DNA of 64,000 nt from an uncultured Gemmiger sp. Its GTDB lineage: Bacteria; Bacillota; Clostridia; Oscillospirales; Ruminococcaceae. Shown piece after piece: positions 31,833-40,204 of this stretch. A model generated the notes under the pieces. That model saw only the letters and a program-made list of their open reading frames with translations. It had not been told where the DNA came from and searched no databases. Location of the stretch: assembly GCA_944388135.1 (NCBI GenBank), contig CALXHP010000071.1:1-64000 (forward strand), read 5' to 3'. The position numbers were made by a program, and so were the translations under genes. How positions within the stretch are numbered: position 1 is the first letter of the stretch; every line of letters starts with the position of its first letter.

Positions 31833-33050
31833 TCAGTCGGCCATCTTTTTCGCCATTTTCTGGGCGATGACGATGAGTACGATGGCAGCCACCGCCAGGA
31901 TGGCGGAGCCGATGTAGCCCAGGGTGTACTGACCGGTGGTATCGTAGAAATAGCCGCTGAGCTTGGGGCCCACAAAGGCGCCCACGCCGTAGCCGATGAA
32001 GATCAGGCCGTAGTTGCGGTTATAGTACTTGGAGCCGAAGATCATACGCACCATGGGGGCGAAAACCACCAGCAGGCCGCCGAAGGAGAAGCCCACCAGC
32101 ACGATGCAGAAAATGAAGAAGGGCAGGGTGGTGGCCTGGGTCAAGAGCAGCATCGACACGCCGTTGATGACCATCAGCAGGATGAGGCTCTTCCAGCCCT
32201 TAAGGATGTCGTAGATGAAGCCGAAGCCGATACGGCCGCACATGTTGGACAGGGTCATGATGGAGACGCAGAGGGCCGCCGTCATGGCATCCTGGCCGAC
32301 CTGGCGCTGGGCGATGGGGCTGGTAAAGGAGACCATCATGGTGCCGGCGGCATTGGCAAAGATGAACATGACCAGCAGCACCCAGAACACCGGGGTCCTG
32401 ACCATCTCGGCGATGGTGTAGTTGCGGGTGTTGAGGGCTTTGGCCTGCCCGGCGGAGGGTTTCCAGCCTTCCGGCAGCCAGCCTTCGGGGCAGGGCACGA
32501 TCATCCAGGCCACAACACCTACGCCGATGAGGAATACGATGCCCAAAATCCGACAGGTCATCTGGGCGCCGTAAGCGTTGATGAGTGCCTGGGCGATGGG
32601 GCTCATGAGGAAGGGCCCGCAGGAGGCACCGGCCTGGACCAGACCGGAGATGGAGCCGGAGCGGTCAGGGAACCACTTCAGGGCCGTGGGCAGGCAGGCG
32701 GGATAGATCATGCCGCCGCCCGCACCGGCCAGCAAGCCGTAAAAGATGTACAGCTGGGGGATGGTGGTGGCAAATCCGGTAAGGAACCAGCCGCCGGCAA
32801 AGAGGCACAACCCCATGTAGATGGTGATGCGGGGGCTGAGTTTTTCGGCCAGAGAACCGCCGATAAAGCCCACCGCGCAGTATACGAACATATAGATGGT
32901 ATACGCCAGGGCAAAATCCGAATCACTCCAGCCGAACTGGGTGGTGAGGGGGATGCAGAACAGACTGAAATAAGCCGTGGCGGAGGTGAACAGGCTCTGC
33001 AGCCAGACACCGGCAAAGACCCGCCAGCGGGTCGCTTTGGTAACGGTCAT
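31833..33050 (-). CDS. MFS transporter of the OxlT/monocarboxylate type
   Basis: A 405-residue, twelve-helix transporter. FGWSDSDFALAYTIYMFVYC (about 41-60), GGSLAEKLSPRITIYMGLCL (65-84), GLLAGAGGGMIYPACLPTALKWFPD and the second-half GRIGFGFIYDILKGWKSL match the oxalate:formate/L-lactate-like MFS branch. I chose the ATG at 33050; the ORF continues to 33242 only as an artefact overlapping the SDR gene. It is co-transcribed with the SDR upstream under a MerR-type promoter. The pair may import and oxidise a hydroxylated small molecule, but the substrate is unknown. Confidence 0.87.
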   Translation of the reverse strand: MTVTKATRWRVFAGVWLQSLFTSATAYFSLFCIPLTTQFGWSDSDFALAYTIYMFVYCAVGFIGGSLAEKLSPRITIYMGLCLFAGGWFLTGFATTIPQLYIFYGLLAGAGGGMIYPACLPTALKWFPDRSGSISGLVQAGASCGPFLMSPIAQALINAYGAQMTCRILGIVFLIGVGVVAWMIVPCPEGWLPEGWKPSAGQAKALNTRNYTIAEMVRTPVFWVLLVMFIFANAAGTMMVSFTSPIAQRQVGQDAMTAALCVSIMTLSNMCGRIGFGFIYDILKGWKSLILLMVINGVSMLLLTQATTLPFFIFCIVLVGFSFGGLLVVFAPMVRMIFGSKYYNRNYGLIFIGYGVGAFVGPKLSGYFYDTTGQYTLGYIGSAILAVAAIVLIVIAQKMAKKMAD

Positions 33051-33093
33051 TGAATGGAAAACTCCTCTCGGTGTAGAAAATGGTGGGCCAAAC

Positions 33094-33873
33094 TCAGCAC
33101 TGCAGCGTGCCCAGATCCAACGCCACATCGCGGCCGTTGAACTTGCCCGCGGCGCGGCTGGTGCCCAGCCAGTACACCATGTCGGAGATATCCTCCACTT
33201 CCAGGAAGGGAACCCCGGCGTACATCTCTTTGTAGTCGGCAAAGTTCTTGCCGGTGAGCTCGTTGATGAACTTCACATAGTCCTGGGTCTCGCACATGGG
33301 GGTCTTGACCTTGGTGGGGCACAGGGCATTGACGATGATGCCCTTGCTGCCCACTTCCTTGGCCAGCGTCTTGGTCAGACCCAGAACACCCCACTTGGCC
33401 ATGCAGTAGGTGGCCAGCTTGGGGGTGCCGTAGAGGCCGCTGGTGGAGGAGATGTTGATGATCCGTCCGAATCCCTGCTTGAGCATATACTGTGCCGCAT
33501 ACTTATCGGTGCGCCAGGTGCCGATCAGGTCAATATTGATGACCTTTTCCACCTGGGCGTCGGTGAGTTCCCAGGTATTGCCGAAGTTGATGACGCCTGC
33601 GTTGGCAATGACCACATCCAGGCGACCGAACTTTTCCCAGGCATCGGCAAACAGCTTTTCCATGTCGGGGGTGCTGCAGACGTTGGCTTTCTCGGCCAGC
33701 ACCTCTGCGCCCAGGTCGTTGAGCTCTTTGACGGTCTCCTGGTAGCGCGGGTCATCCACATCCAGCATATCCGCCAGCACTACATTGAACCCGTTCTGGG
33801 CATACTTCACCGCATGGGCCCGGCCCTGCCCCATGGCAGCACCGGTGATCAAAACAACTTTCTTTTCACTCAT
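33094..33873 (-). CDS. Short-chain dehydrogenase/reductase
   Basis: A 259-residue classical SDR. The NAD-binding glycine motif is TGAAMGQGRAHAVKYA (about residues 10-25), NAGVINFGNTWE near 87, the catalytic Ser in IINISSTSGLYG near 140, and YxxxK in YCMAKWGVLGLTKTLAKEVG near 156. The AxGQGRxHAV loop recalls the carveol-dehydrogenase/mycofactocin-type SDR branch, although no mycofactocin genes are present. The ATG at 33873 follows AGGAGA. It heads the SDR-MFS operon and is presumably induced by the ligand of the MerR-type regulator. Confidence 0.87.
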   Translation of the reverse strand: MSEKKVVLITGAAMGQGRAHAVKYAQNGFNVVLADMLDVDDPRYQETVKELNDLGAEVLAEKANVCSTPDMEKLFADAWEKFGRLDVVIANAGVINFGNTWELTDAQVEKVINIDLIGTWRTDKYAAQYMLKQGFGRIINISSTSGLYGTPKLATYCMAKWGVLGLTKTLAKEVGSKGIIVNALCPTKVKTPMCETQDYVKFINELTGKNFADYKEMYAGVPFLEVEDISDMVYWLGTSRAAGKFNGRDVALDLGTLQC

Positions 33874-33992
33874 GGCTGATCTCTCCTTACCACGCAGCTT
33901 CCCAGGGCTGCGCATTGTATGATCTTTTCAGAATAAAGAACTCCCCTGCCCGGGGGCCCACCGGACAGAGGAGTTTGTCATTCCCGCCATAC

Positions 33993-34023
33993 AGTATAGT
34001 GATTCAAATGGTTTGAGGGTCAA
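33993..34023 (-). promoter_or_regulatory. MerR-type promoter with 19-bp spacer and central dyad
   Basis: On the minus strand TTGACC (34018-34023) and TATACT (33993-33998) are separated by 19 bases, two more than optimal. The spacer holds the dyad TCAAA-tgg-TTTGA (34004-34016). This is the classic layout of promoters that MerR proteins twist into an active form. It drives the SDR-MFS operon. Confidence 0.78.
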
Positions 34024-34080
34024 GCCGACAAATTGTACGAAGAATCCCCTTTGATTTTTGTCAAAATGTACAAGATCAGA

Positions 34081-34902
34081 TCAAACCGTCCCGGTGTCCA
34101 CCGGGAACCAGACGATGTGCCAGTTGAAATATTCATCCTCCGGCTTGGTCATGCAGACCACCTGGGTGACCACATCCCCCGCCAGGGTCAACCCCTGCTG
34201 CCGCAGATACTGCAGCCCGTCCCGCAGCTGCTCCAGGGTCAGATATTGCCCCGACCGGGAGGGCACACAGGTATGTACGCAGAGACAGGGCGGATAATAC
34301 TGCACCTCCGGCCCCCGGTGCACCTGCAGGAAACCGGCATATTCCTCATCCAGCCCCATGCCGAAGTCGAAGCGGGAAGTTCCCGCCCGGATATCGTCGG
34401 CATAGAACACCGCGCAGGAGTAGACGAAGGGTTCCTTTTCCACCCAGTCGGCGATCAGGTCCAGGTGGGTCTTATCCTTGTACAGCGTGTAGTTTTTCTG
34501 CGTATTGATGCGGTAAATTCCCGGGCGGCGGGCCAGACGATACTGCCCCACACTCCGCTCGGCATCCGCCAGCAGCTCCTGGCTCTGGCGCACCCGCTTG
34601 AGCAGATTCATCTGGTAGATGATCTCCCGCTGGATGGCATCCTCCTGGTCGTGAAGGCTGGCACCGATCTTTCCCAGGTCCCGGCTGCGGAACAGCGCGC
34701 TGATCTCTTCCAGGGAAAAACCGCATTTCTGGTAATACCGCGCCCGCAGCAGCATATGAAAATCCCAGGTGCTGTAATAGCGGTAGCCGGTGTCCGGGTC
34801 CCGGATGGGCCGGATGATCTCCTTGCTCTCGTAATAGCGGATGGCTTCGGCGGAGATGCCCAGCAGCGACGCCATCTTGCCTATGCTGTACTTTTGATAC
34901 AT
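34081..34902 (-). CDS. MerR-family regulator with effector-binding domain
   Basis: A 273-residue regulator. The N-terminal MerR helix-turn-helix and wing run from YSIGKMASLLGISAEAIRYYESKEII to RYYSTWDFHML (about residues 5-52). A coiled-coil dimer helix spans about 75-115, and a GyrI-like effector domain of about 150 residues follows (ADDIRAGTSRFDFGMGLDEEYAG, then the C-terminal DEYFNWHIVWFPVD). It belongs to the BmrR/TipA-like group that binds organic ligands. It lies directly upstream of the SDR-MFS operon, whose promoter has the matching 19-bp spacer. Confidence 0.87.
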   Translation of the reverse strand: MYQKYSIGKMASLLGISAEAIRYYESKEIIRPIRDPDTGYRYYSTWDFHMLLRARYYQKCGFSLEEISALFRSRDLGKIGASLHDQEDAIQREIIYQMNLLKRVRQSQELLADAERSVGQYRLARRPGIYRINTQKNYTLYKDKTHLDLIADWVEKEPFVYSCAVFYADDIRAGTSRFDFGMGLDEEYAGFLQVHRGPEVQYYPPCLCVHTCVPSRSGQYLTLEQLRDGLQYLRQQGLTLAGDVVTQVVCMTKPEDEYFNWHIVWFPVDTGTV

Positions 34903-35045
34903 AGAACGACTCCAACTCTCAAGCCGGTTGAGGCTTTTTTCCGCCCGGCGGACGCCTTCCCGGCCATATAGTACCAGTATAGCATAAATTACAAATTCTC
35001 TCCATACCGGTACTCCGGTACACCGAATTTCTTTTCCTTCCGGCG

Positions 35046-35087
35046 CAAAAATAGCCCCGGGCGTGGGGATATTCCCCCGCCCGGGGC
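35046..35087 (-). terminator. Terminator of the AGCS symporter gene
   Basis: On the minus strand a stem of GCCCCGGGCG with its complement (35054-35063 and 35078-35087), extended by GGGG/CCCC, is followed by a five-T run. Confidence 0.85.
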
Positions 35088-35100
35088 GGCGACAACACAG

Positions 35101-36489
35101 TCAGGATCTGTGCATATGCTGTTGTTCATAGTCCCGCAGGCTGGCCAGCGCTTTGGGGGCCAAGGGAAAAAGAGCAATCATATTGAATACCGTCATCAGG
35201 CCGACGCCCACATCCCCCAGGTCCCAGACGAACTGGTAGGCCGCCAGACCGCCCACAAACAGCATGACCAGGGCCAGGATCTTGTAGGCCAGCTGGGCCC
35301 CCCAGCGGTCGCCGAAGAGATAGGCCACATTGGACCGGGCATAGAACAGGATGCCCAGGAAGGTGGACAGGCTGAACAGCCAGAGGATCACCGCGATAAA
35401 GATCACGCCGAACGCCCCCAGATGGTAGCCCATGGCGGTCTGCAGCAGGTCCATGCCCTCCAGACCGGTGGTGAGTTCTTCCGGGGTGAGCAGCATGATC
35501 ATGGCCGAGCAGCTGCAGATGACCAGCGTGTCGATAAAAACGCCCAGGGCCTGCAAAAGCCCTGCCTTGGCCGGATGGTCGATGTGGGAGGCTGCCGCCG
35601 CACAGGGGGCCGAGCCGGAGCCCGCCTCGTTGGAGAAAAGCCCCCGTTTGGTGCCGTTCATGATAACGGCACCGATGCCGCCGCCCACCACCTGCCGCAG
35701 GCCGAAGGCTTCGGCAAAGATACGACCGAACACACCGGGCAGCAGCGGGGCATTTTTGACGATGATGAAGAGGGTGATACAGAAATAGCAGGCAGCCATC
35801 ACCGGGACCATGATGTCCAGCACCCGGACGGTGGCATTCTTGCGCAGTACAATGACAGCCGCCACAAGGACCAGCGCCAAGGTAGAATAGAGCGGCGGAA
35901 TGTGGAAAGCGTTTTCAAAGGAAGCGGAGATGGAATTGCTGGTGACCTGACTGATGCCGCACCAGCAGACCAGCCCCGACAGGGCAAACAGCGCTGCCAC
36001 CACCGAATGCCTGCGGCGGCTGCCCTTGGGTACAAACAGAGCGTGGAGATAGTAGGCCGGGCCACCCCGGTAACCGCCGTAGAGCGGGTCTTTTTCCTTG
36101 TACAGCTGGGCCAGGGTAGCCTCGATGAAAGCGGTGGAGGACCCCAGCAGGGCCATGATCCACATCCAGAAAACCGCCCCGGCGCCGCCGGCGGAGATGG
36201 CTGCCACCACCCCCACCAGGTTGCCCATCCCCACCCGGCAGGCGGTGGAAACGATGAGTGCCTGTACGCCGGAAAGGCCGTGTTCGGTCTTTTTGTTGTT
36301 GGTCATGGTAACGCGGACCATCTCGGGGAAAAGGCGGAAGGGCAGGAACCGGGTACGCACCGTAAAACAGACGCCCGCCGGCACCAGGATCATCACCAGC
36401 AGGGAGAGGCCCAGGGTACTGCCCCCCGGCAGCGGGATTTTTACCAGATCCCCCCAGAGAAGGTTATAGACGGCTTGAAAGAGGGCCAT
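35101..36489 (-). CDS. Alanine/glycine:cation symporter (AGCS family)
   Basis: A 462-residue protein with about eleven membrane helices. Family blocks are VSTACRVGMGNLVGVVAAISAGGAGAVFWMW (about residues 80-110), GGYRGGPAYYL near 138, and the strongly conserved NGTKRGLFSNEAGSGSAPCAAAA (about 273-295). It imports alanine or glycine with Na+ or H+. The ATG at 36489 was accepted as the family N-terminus is present. It is a single-gene unit with a strong terminator. Confidence 0.92.
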   Translation of the reverse strand: MALFQAVYNLLWGDLVKIPLPGGSTLGLSLLVMILVPAGVCFTVRTRFLPFRLFPEMVRVTMTNNKKTEHGLSGVQALIVSTACRVGMGNLVGVVAAISAGGAGAVFWMWIMALLGSSTAFIEATLAQLYKEKDPLYGGYRGGPAYYLHALFVPKGSRRRHSVVAALFALSGLVCWCGISQVTSNSISASFENAFHIPPLYSTLALVLVAAVIVLRKNATVRVLDIMVPVMAACYFCITLFIIVKNAPLLPGVFGRIFAEAFGLRQVVGGGIGAVIMNGTKRGLFSNEAGSGSAPCAAAASHIDHPAKAGLLQALGVFIDTLVICSCSAMIMLLTPEELTTGLEGMDLLQTAMGYHLGAFGVIFIAVILWLFSLSTFLGILFYARSNVAYLFGDRWGAQLAYKILALVMLFVGGLAAYQFVWDLGDVGVGLMTVFNMIALFPLAPKALASLRDYEQQHMHRS

Positions 36490-36578
36490 GACAAAATTCC
36501 TTTCGGTGTGCAGACTGCTGTTTTACAGCGTGTTCAAACAGTGTACCACAAACAGCCCGGTTTGGGAAACTCTTTTTG

Positions 36579-37232
36579 TCATGCCCGGTGGCAATCCGCC
36601 GGTATGCCGATGTCCGCCAGCAGCACCTCACCGCAGAACGCCTTTGCCTGCGGTGCCTCATGGGCGGGTTTGCGGCTGTCGAAACAGACGGTAAGGTCGG
36701 CCGGGGCTGCGCCCTCCGCCGCTTCCCCCGTATCGGCACAGACACCGCTGGGCAGGTCCACCGCCAGCAGGAAGGCCCCGGCCTCCCGGCATTGGTTCAG
36801 CAGCTCGCAGGCGGCCCGGCCCGCCGGGCGCAGCGCCCCATGGAATCCGGTGCCGTACAGCGCATCCACCGCGGCCGACCATCCCCGGGCAGCGGGCCGT
36901 TCTTCGGCAGGCAGCACCGTCACCGGCAGTTCCGCCAGCAGCCGACGATTGGTGATGGCATCCGGCGTCCGGGGCTCCCCTTCCGCCAGCCAGACACAGA
37001 CCTGCCAGCCCGCTTTGGCCGCCACCCGGGCCATCACAAAGCCGTCGCCGCCGTTGTTGCCCTTGCCGGCCACCACCAGCAGCGTTCCCGGCACGGGAAA
37101 CCGTGCCGCCATCTCCTTCCAGGCAGCCCGGCCGGCGTTCTCCATCATCTGGATATACAACAGCCCGGCCTCGTTGGCGGCACGCTCGATGGCCTTCATT
37201 TCGGCAGCGGTAACGATCGTTTCATTTTTCAT
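36579..37232 (-). CDS. nnrE: NAD(P)H-hydrate epimerase
   Basis: A 217-residue YjeF_N-domain protein. Marks are VTAAEMKAIERAANEAGL (about residues 6-23), MENAGRAAWKEM, VVAGKGNNGGDGFVMARVAAKAG (about 52-74), VDALYGTGFHG near 124 and VDLPSGVCADTGE near 156. It interconverts the R and S forms of damaged NAD(P)H hydrate. The partner dehydratase domain (NnrD), often fused at the C-terminus, is missing here and must be elsewhere. The ATG at 37232 follows GGAGG. Confidence 0.92.
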   Translation of the reverse strand: MKNETIVTAAEMKAIERAANEAGLLYIQMMENAGRAAWKEMAARFPVPGTLLVVAGKGNNGGDGFVMARVAAKAGWQVCVWLAEGEPRTPDAITNRRLLAELPVTVLPAEERPAARGWSAAVDALYGTGFHGALRPAGRAACELLNQCREAGAFLLAVDLPSGVCADTGEAAEGAAPADLTVCFDSRKPAHEAPQAKAFCGEVLLADIGIPADCHRA

Positions 37233-37325
37233 AGGGCGGTCCCTCCTTTTTTGTATGGTATCACAGCAGAGCCCCAAAATCCACAAAAAAAGTTCCAGGC
37301 CCGAAAGCCCGGAACGGAAAAAGTA

Positions 37326-37937
37326 TCAGTTCAGTTTGAGGAATTTGCGCACCGGCACGGTGACAGCCCCCGCCACCAGGCAGCAGATGATCCACTCGCC
37401 GATGGCCTGTACCCCCACAAACAGCACAACGAACATCAGAACGTTGGTGGCACCCATATTCTGTGCCAGATCCTGCACATAGGGGAGGTTATAAAACAGC
37501 AGTACCAGCGTTCCCATAAAGAACACCGTGTTCAGCACGGCTGCCAGCAGCGCGCCTGCAAAGCAGCAGAATTTTTCCTGCTTGGGCAGCAGCTTGCACA
37601 GGGCCTTGAACAGCAGGGCGGTGCACAGGCCCATCAGCACGCGGGAGACCACGCAGACCACAAAGGTTGCCACAGGGCTTGCACCAAACATGGCGGCGCT
37701 GAGAGCACTTTTGCCCTCCATCGCCTGCAGAAAGCTGGTCAGCCCGAACACCGCCCCCAGGATGGTCCCGGCCATGGGGCCCATGGTCATGGCGCCGATG
37801 GCTACCGGCAGGGTGAGCAGCGATGCCGACAGCGGCCCGACCTGAAGATACCCCAACGGCGTGTAGTTCATCACAAGCAAGATGGCCACCAGCAGCGCAA
37901 GCTGGGTGAGCCAACGGACATTGGTACGCTTTTTCAT
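37326..37937 (-). CDS. ECF transporter S component, PanT-like
   Basis: A 203-residue, five- to six-helix substrate-capture subunit for an energy-coupling-factor importer. LALLVAILLVMNYTPLGYLQVGPLSASLLTLPVAIGA (about residues 14-50) is the opening seen in the group linked to pantothenate (PanT, COG4684). The basic end KKRT before helix 1 and the final VPVRKFLKLN are cytoplasmic. It is an orphan S unit; the shared ATPase/T subunits are not nearby. Its promoter overlaps the terminator hairpin of the HAD gene. Substrate assignment is by resemblance only. Confidence 0.75.
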   Translation of the reverse strand: MKKRTNVRWLTQLALLVAILLVMNYTPLGYLQVGPLSASLLTLPVAIGAMTMGPMAGTILGAVFGLTSFLQAMEGKSALSAAMFGASPVATFVVCVVSRVLMGLCTALLFKALCKLLPKQEKFCCFAGALLAAVLNTVFFMGTLVLLFYNLPYVQDLAQNMGATNVLMFVVLFVGVQAIGEWIICCLVAGAVTVPVRKFLKLN

Positions 37938-38017
37938 ATTCAATTTTCCTCCTGCTGCCGTCTCCTACATCTCGGGAGTACAGCGCAAATGTACAGCCCG
38001 GCGGGCTGCCAACCCAC

Positions 38018-38055
38018 AGTATAACGCAAAACCGGCCGCGTTACAAGCGGCCGGT
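38018..38055 (-). promoter_or_regulatory. Overlapping HAD terminator and ECF promoter
   Basis: A nine-bp stem (38031-38039 with 38047-38055) followed by TTTTG on the minus strand ends the HAD transcript. Its loop is TTGTAAC, so the -35 element TTGTAA (38041-38046) sits in the loop, with TATACT (38018-38023) 17 bases further on. Confidence 0.6.
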
Positions 38056-38073
38056 GAAAAATTCTTCTCTGCC

Positions 38074-38733
38074 TTACAATTTTCCCTGCAGCAGCATCTG
38101 CCGCACCTCGTACAGGTCATGGCAGCAGTAGTCGTACAGGCGGCGGATCTCCTCGTCGGGCTGGGCCAGGTCGGGCACCATCACGGTCACCGCCCCCGCC
38201 GCATGGCCGGCGCGCACCCCGTTGAAGCTGTCCTCCAGCACCAGGCAGTCGTGGATGTCCAGCTTCAGGCGGCGGGCCGCCTCCAGGAAGATGTCCGGTG
38301 CCGGTTTGCTGTGCTGTACATCGGCGCCGCAGACGATGTCGTGGAAATACCGCGCCGTGCCGGTGGTCTGCAGGTTCTGCTCGATCATATTCCGGGGGCT
38401 GGAGCTGGCTACGATGCGCGGCAGGCCCCGCACTTCCAGCAATTCCAGCAGTTCCATCAGCCCCGGTTTGCAGGGCACCCCCCGGGCAAACCGTTCATTG
38501 CCCACCTGCCAGACCTTGTCCAGCATCTTTTGGGGATCCACACCGGGGAAATACTTCTGCACATGTTGGATGAGATACTGCCCCGCCAGACCGCGGCCGC
38601 TGGCATAAAACCCGGGCCGGTCCTCCGGCATGGGGACCCCCAGCGCTTCGCAGGCAGGCTCCCAGAAGGTATCCCACAGACGCTCAGTGTCAAACATCAG
38701 ACCGTCCATATCAAAAATTACGCCTTTTACCAT
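38074..38733 (-). CDS. HAD-superfamily phosphatase, beta-phosphoglucomutase-like subfamily
   Basis: A 219-residue HAD hydrolase. Motif I is VIFDMDGLMFDTE (about residues 5-17), motif II ASSSPRNMI near 109, motif III lysine in HSKPAPDIFLEAA near 142, and motif IV VLEDSFNGVRAG near 165. The helical cap between motifs I and II places it with PGMB/DOG-type phosphatases. The ATG at 38733 is preferred over a GTG nine bases upstream that is too close to the AGGA site. The substrate is unknown. Confidence 0.88.
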   Translation of the reverse strand: MVKGVIFDMDGLMFDTERLWDTFWEPACEALGVPMPEDRPGFYASGRGLAGQYLIQHVQKYFPGVDPQKMLDKVWQVGNERFARGVPCKPGLMELLELLEVRGLPRIVASSSPRNMIEQNLQTTGTARYFHDIVCGADVQHSKPAPDIFLEAARRLKLDIHDCLVLEDSFNGVRAGHAAGAVTVMVPDLAQPDEEIRRLYDYCCHDLYEVRQMLLQGKL

Positions 38734-38834
38734 ACCAGGCACCGTCCTTTCCCACGGGAACCGTCTTTTGCACGCCCATTGTACCGCATTTTTTCCCCTG
38801 CGGCAAGAGAATTTTCCCCCGGGAAAATTGGGGC

Positions 38835-38863
38835 TTGTATTTACCGCTTTAGAGCGCTATAAT
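38835..38863 (+). promoter_or_regulatory. Promoter of ilvE
   Basis: TTGTAT (38835-38840) and a perfect TATAAT (38858-38863) with a 17-base spacer, 75 bases before the ATG. No T-box or attenuator is seen in the leader. Confidence 0.75.
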
Positions 38864-38937
38864 TGGTTAAACTGCTTCCGGGTTGCTGTGCGGCGGCCCG
38901 CCTGGCGGCATTGTGATAAACAGGGAGAGTGTAAATC

Positions 38938-40014
38938 ATGTTGGACATCAAAATCACCAGAACGACTGCGCCCAAGGCGAAGCCGCAGGACGAAAGCAAA
39001 CTTGGTTTCGGTCAGATCTTCAGTGACCATATGTTCCTGATGGATTATACCGAAGGGGAAGGCTGGCACGACGCCCGCATCGTTCCCTATGGCCCGTGGG
39101 AGATGGACCCCGCCACCACGGTGTTCCACTACGCCCAGGAGATCTTTGAGGGCATGAAGGCCTATCGCACCGCCGAGGGCAAGATCCAGCTGTTCCGCCC
39201 CGACTGCAACGCCAACCGTTACAATGATTCTGCCGACCGTCTGGGCATGCCCCCCATTCCGCCGGAGGACTTCGTCCAGGCCGTCAAGGCCATCGTGGAT
39301 GTGGACCGTGACTGGGTACCCCATTCCGACGGCGCTTCGCTGTACATCCGTCCCTTCTGCATCGCCACCGATGTGGGCCTGGGCGTCCATGCAGCCAAGC
39401 ATTACCGCTTTGCCATCATCTGCTCGCCCTCCGGTGCCTACTACGCCGAGGGTCTGGACCCCGTCCGCATCTACGTGGAAGATGAGTACATCCGTGCCGC
39501 CCCGGGCCTGACCGGCTTCACCAAGTGCGGCGGCAACTACGCCGCTTCCATCAAGGCCGGCGAACTGGCCGAGGAGCGGGGCTTCAGCCAGGTGCTGTGG
39601 CTGGACGGCGTGGAGAAGAAGTACGTGGAGGAAGTAGGCTCCATGAACATCATGTTCAAGATCGACGGCAAGATCTACACCGCCGCCTGCACCGGCACCG
39701 TGCTGCCCGGTGTTACCCGCCGCTCCATCATCGAGTTGCTGAAGGACTGGGGCTACGAGGTCATCGAGGGCAAGCTGGCCATCGCCGACGTCATGAAGGC
39801 TGCCGACGAGGGCAAGCTGGAAGAAGTCTTTGGCACCGGCACCGCCGCCGTGGTCTCCCCCGTCAAGGAGCTGGACTGGGAAGGCAAGGTCGCCCACATC
39901 AGCGGCGGCAAGATCGGCGAACTGACCCAGAAGCTCTACGATACCCTCACCGGCATCCAGTGGGGCAAGCTGCCTGACACCAAGGGCTGGATCGTTCCCG
40001 TGGAAGAACAGTAA
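38938..40014 (+). CDS. ilvE: Branched-chain amino acid aminotransferase
   Basis: A 358-residue fold-type IV PLP enzyme that makes Leu, Ile and Val from their keto acids and glutamate. Signatures are FHYAQEIFEGMKAYR near residue 65 (substrate loop), RPFCIATD near 139, the Schiff-base lysine in GGNYAASIKAGELAEERG (about Lys204) and SMNIMFKIDGKIYT, then GTGTAAVVSPVKEL near 300 for the phosphate pocket. Length fits the longer, eukaryote-like IlvE branch common in Firmicutes. It is a single-gene unit with strong promoter and terminator; other BCAA genes are elsewhere. Confidence 0.94.
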   Translation: MLDIKITRTTAPKAKPQDESKLGFGQIFSDHMFLMDYTEGEGWHDARIVPYGPWEMDPATTVFHYAQEIFEGMKAYRTAEGKIQLFRPDCNANRYNDSADRLGMPPIPPEDFVQAVKAIVDVDRDWVPHSDGASLYIRPFCIATDVGLGVHAAKHYRFAIICSPSGAYYAEGLDPVRIYVEDEYIRAAPGLTGFTKCGGNYAASIKAGELAEERGFSQVLWLDGVEKKYVEEVGSMNIMFKIDGKIYTAACTGTVLPGVTRRSIIELLKDWGYEVIEGKLAIADVMKAADEGKLEEVFGTGTAAVVSPVKELDWEGKVAHISGGKIGELTQKLYDTLTGIQWGKLPDTKGWIVPVEEQ

Positions 40015-40038
40015 ACCGAATTTGTAAAACTATAACGC

Positions 40039-40085
40039 AAAAAAGCGCGCAGGAAAGAGAAAAAACCTTTTCTGTGCGCTTTTTC
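40039..40085 (+). terminator. Terminator of ilvE
   Basis: A long imperfect stem closed by AAAAAGCGC and GCGCTTTTT arms (about 40040-40048 and 40077-40085) with an A-rich loop. Confidence 0.75.
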
Positions 40086-40204
40086 TTGATTTCTTTACAT
40101 CTTTTTAACAGGAAGTATGGTATACTGTTGGAAACCCGGGGTCTGCGGCGGAAGCCCCGCCCGGGTATTTTCCGTTATTGTACCGTATGCCGTAAGGAAA
40201 TACC

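Noticed and set aside
35110-37482. A 790-codon open frame on the plus strand
   Set aside because: It is antisense to the AGCS symporter and nnrE genes. Long shadow frames are expected in GC-rich DNA and it has no ribosome site or recognisable domain.
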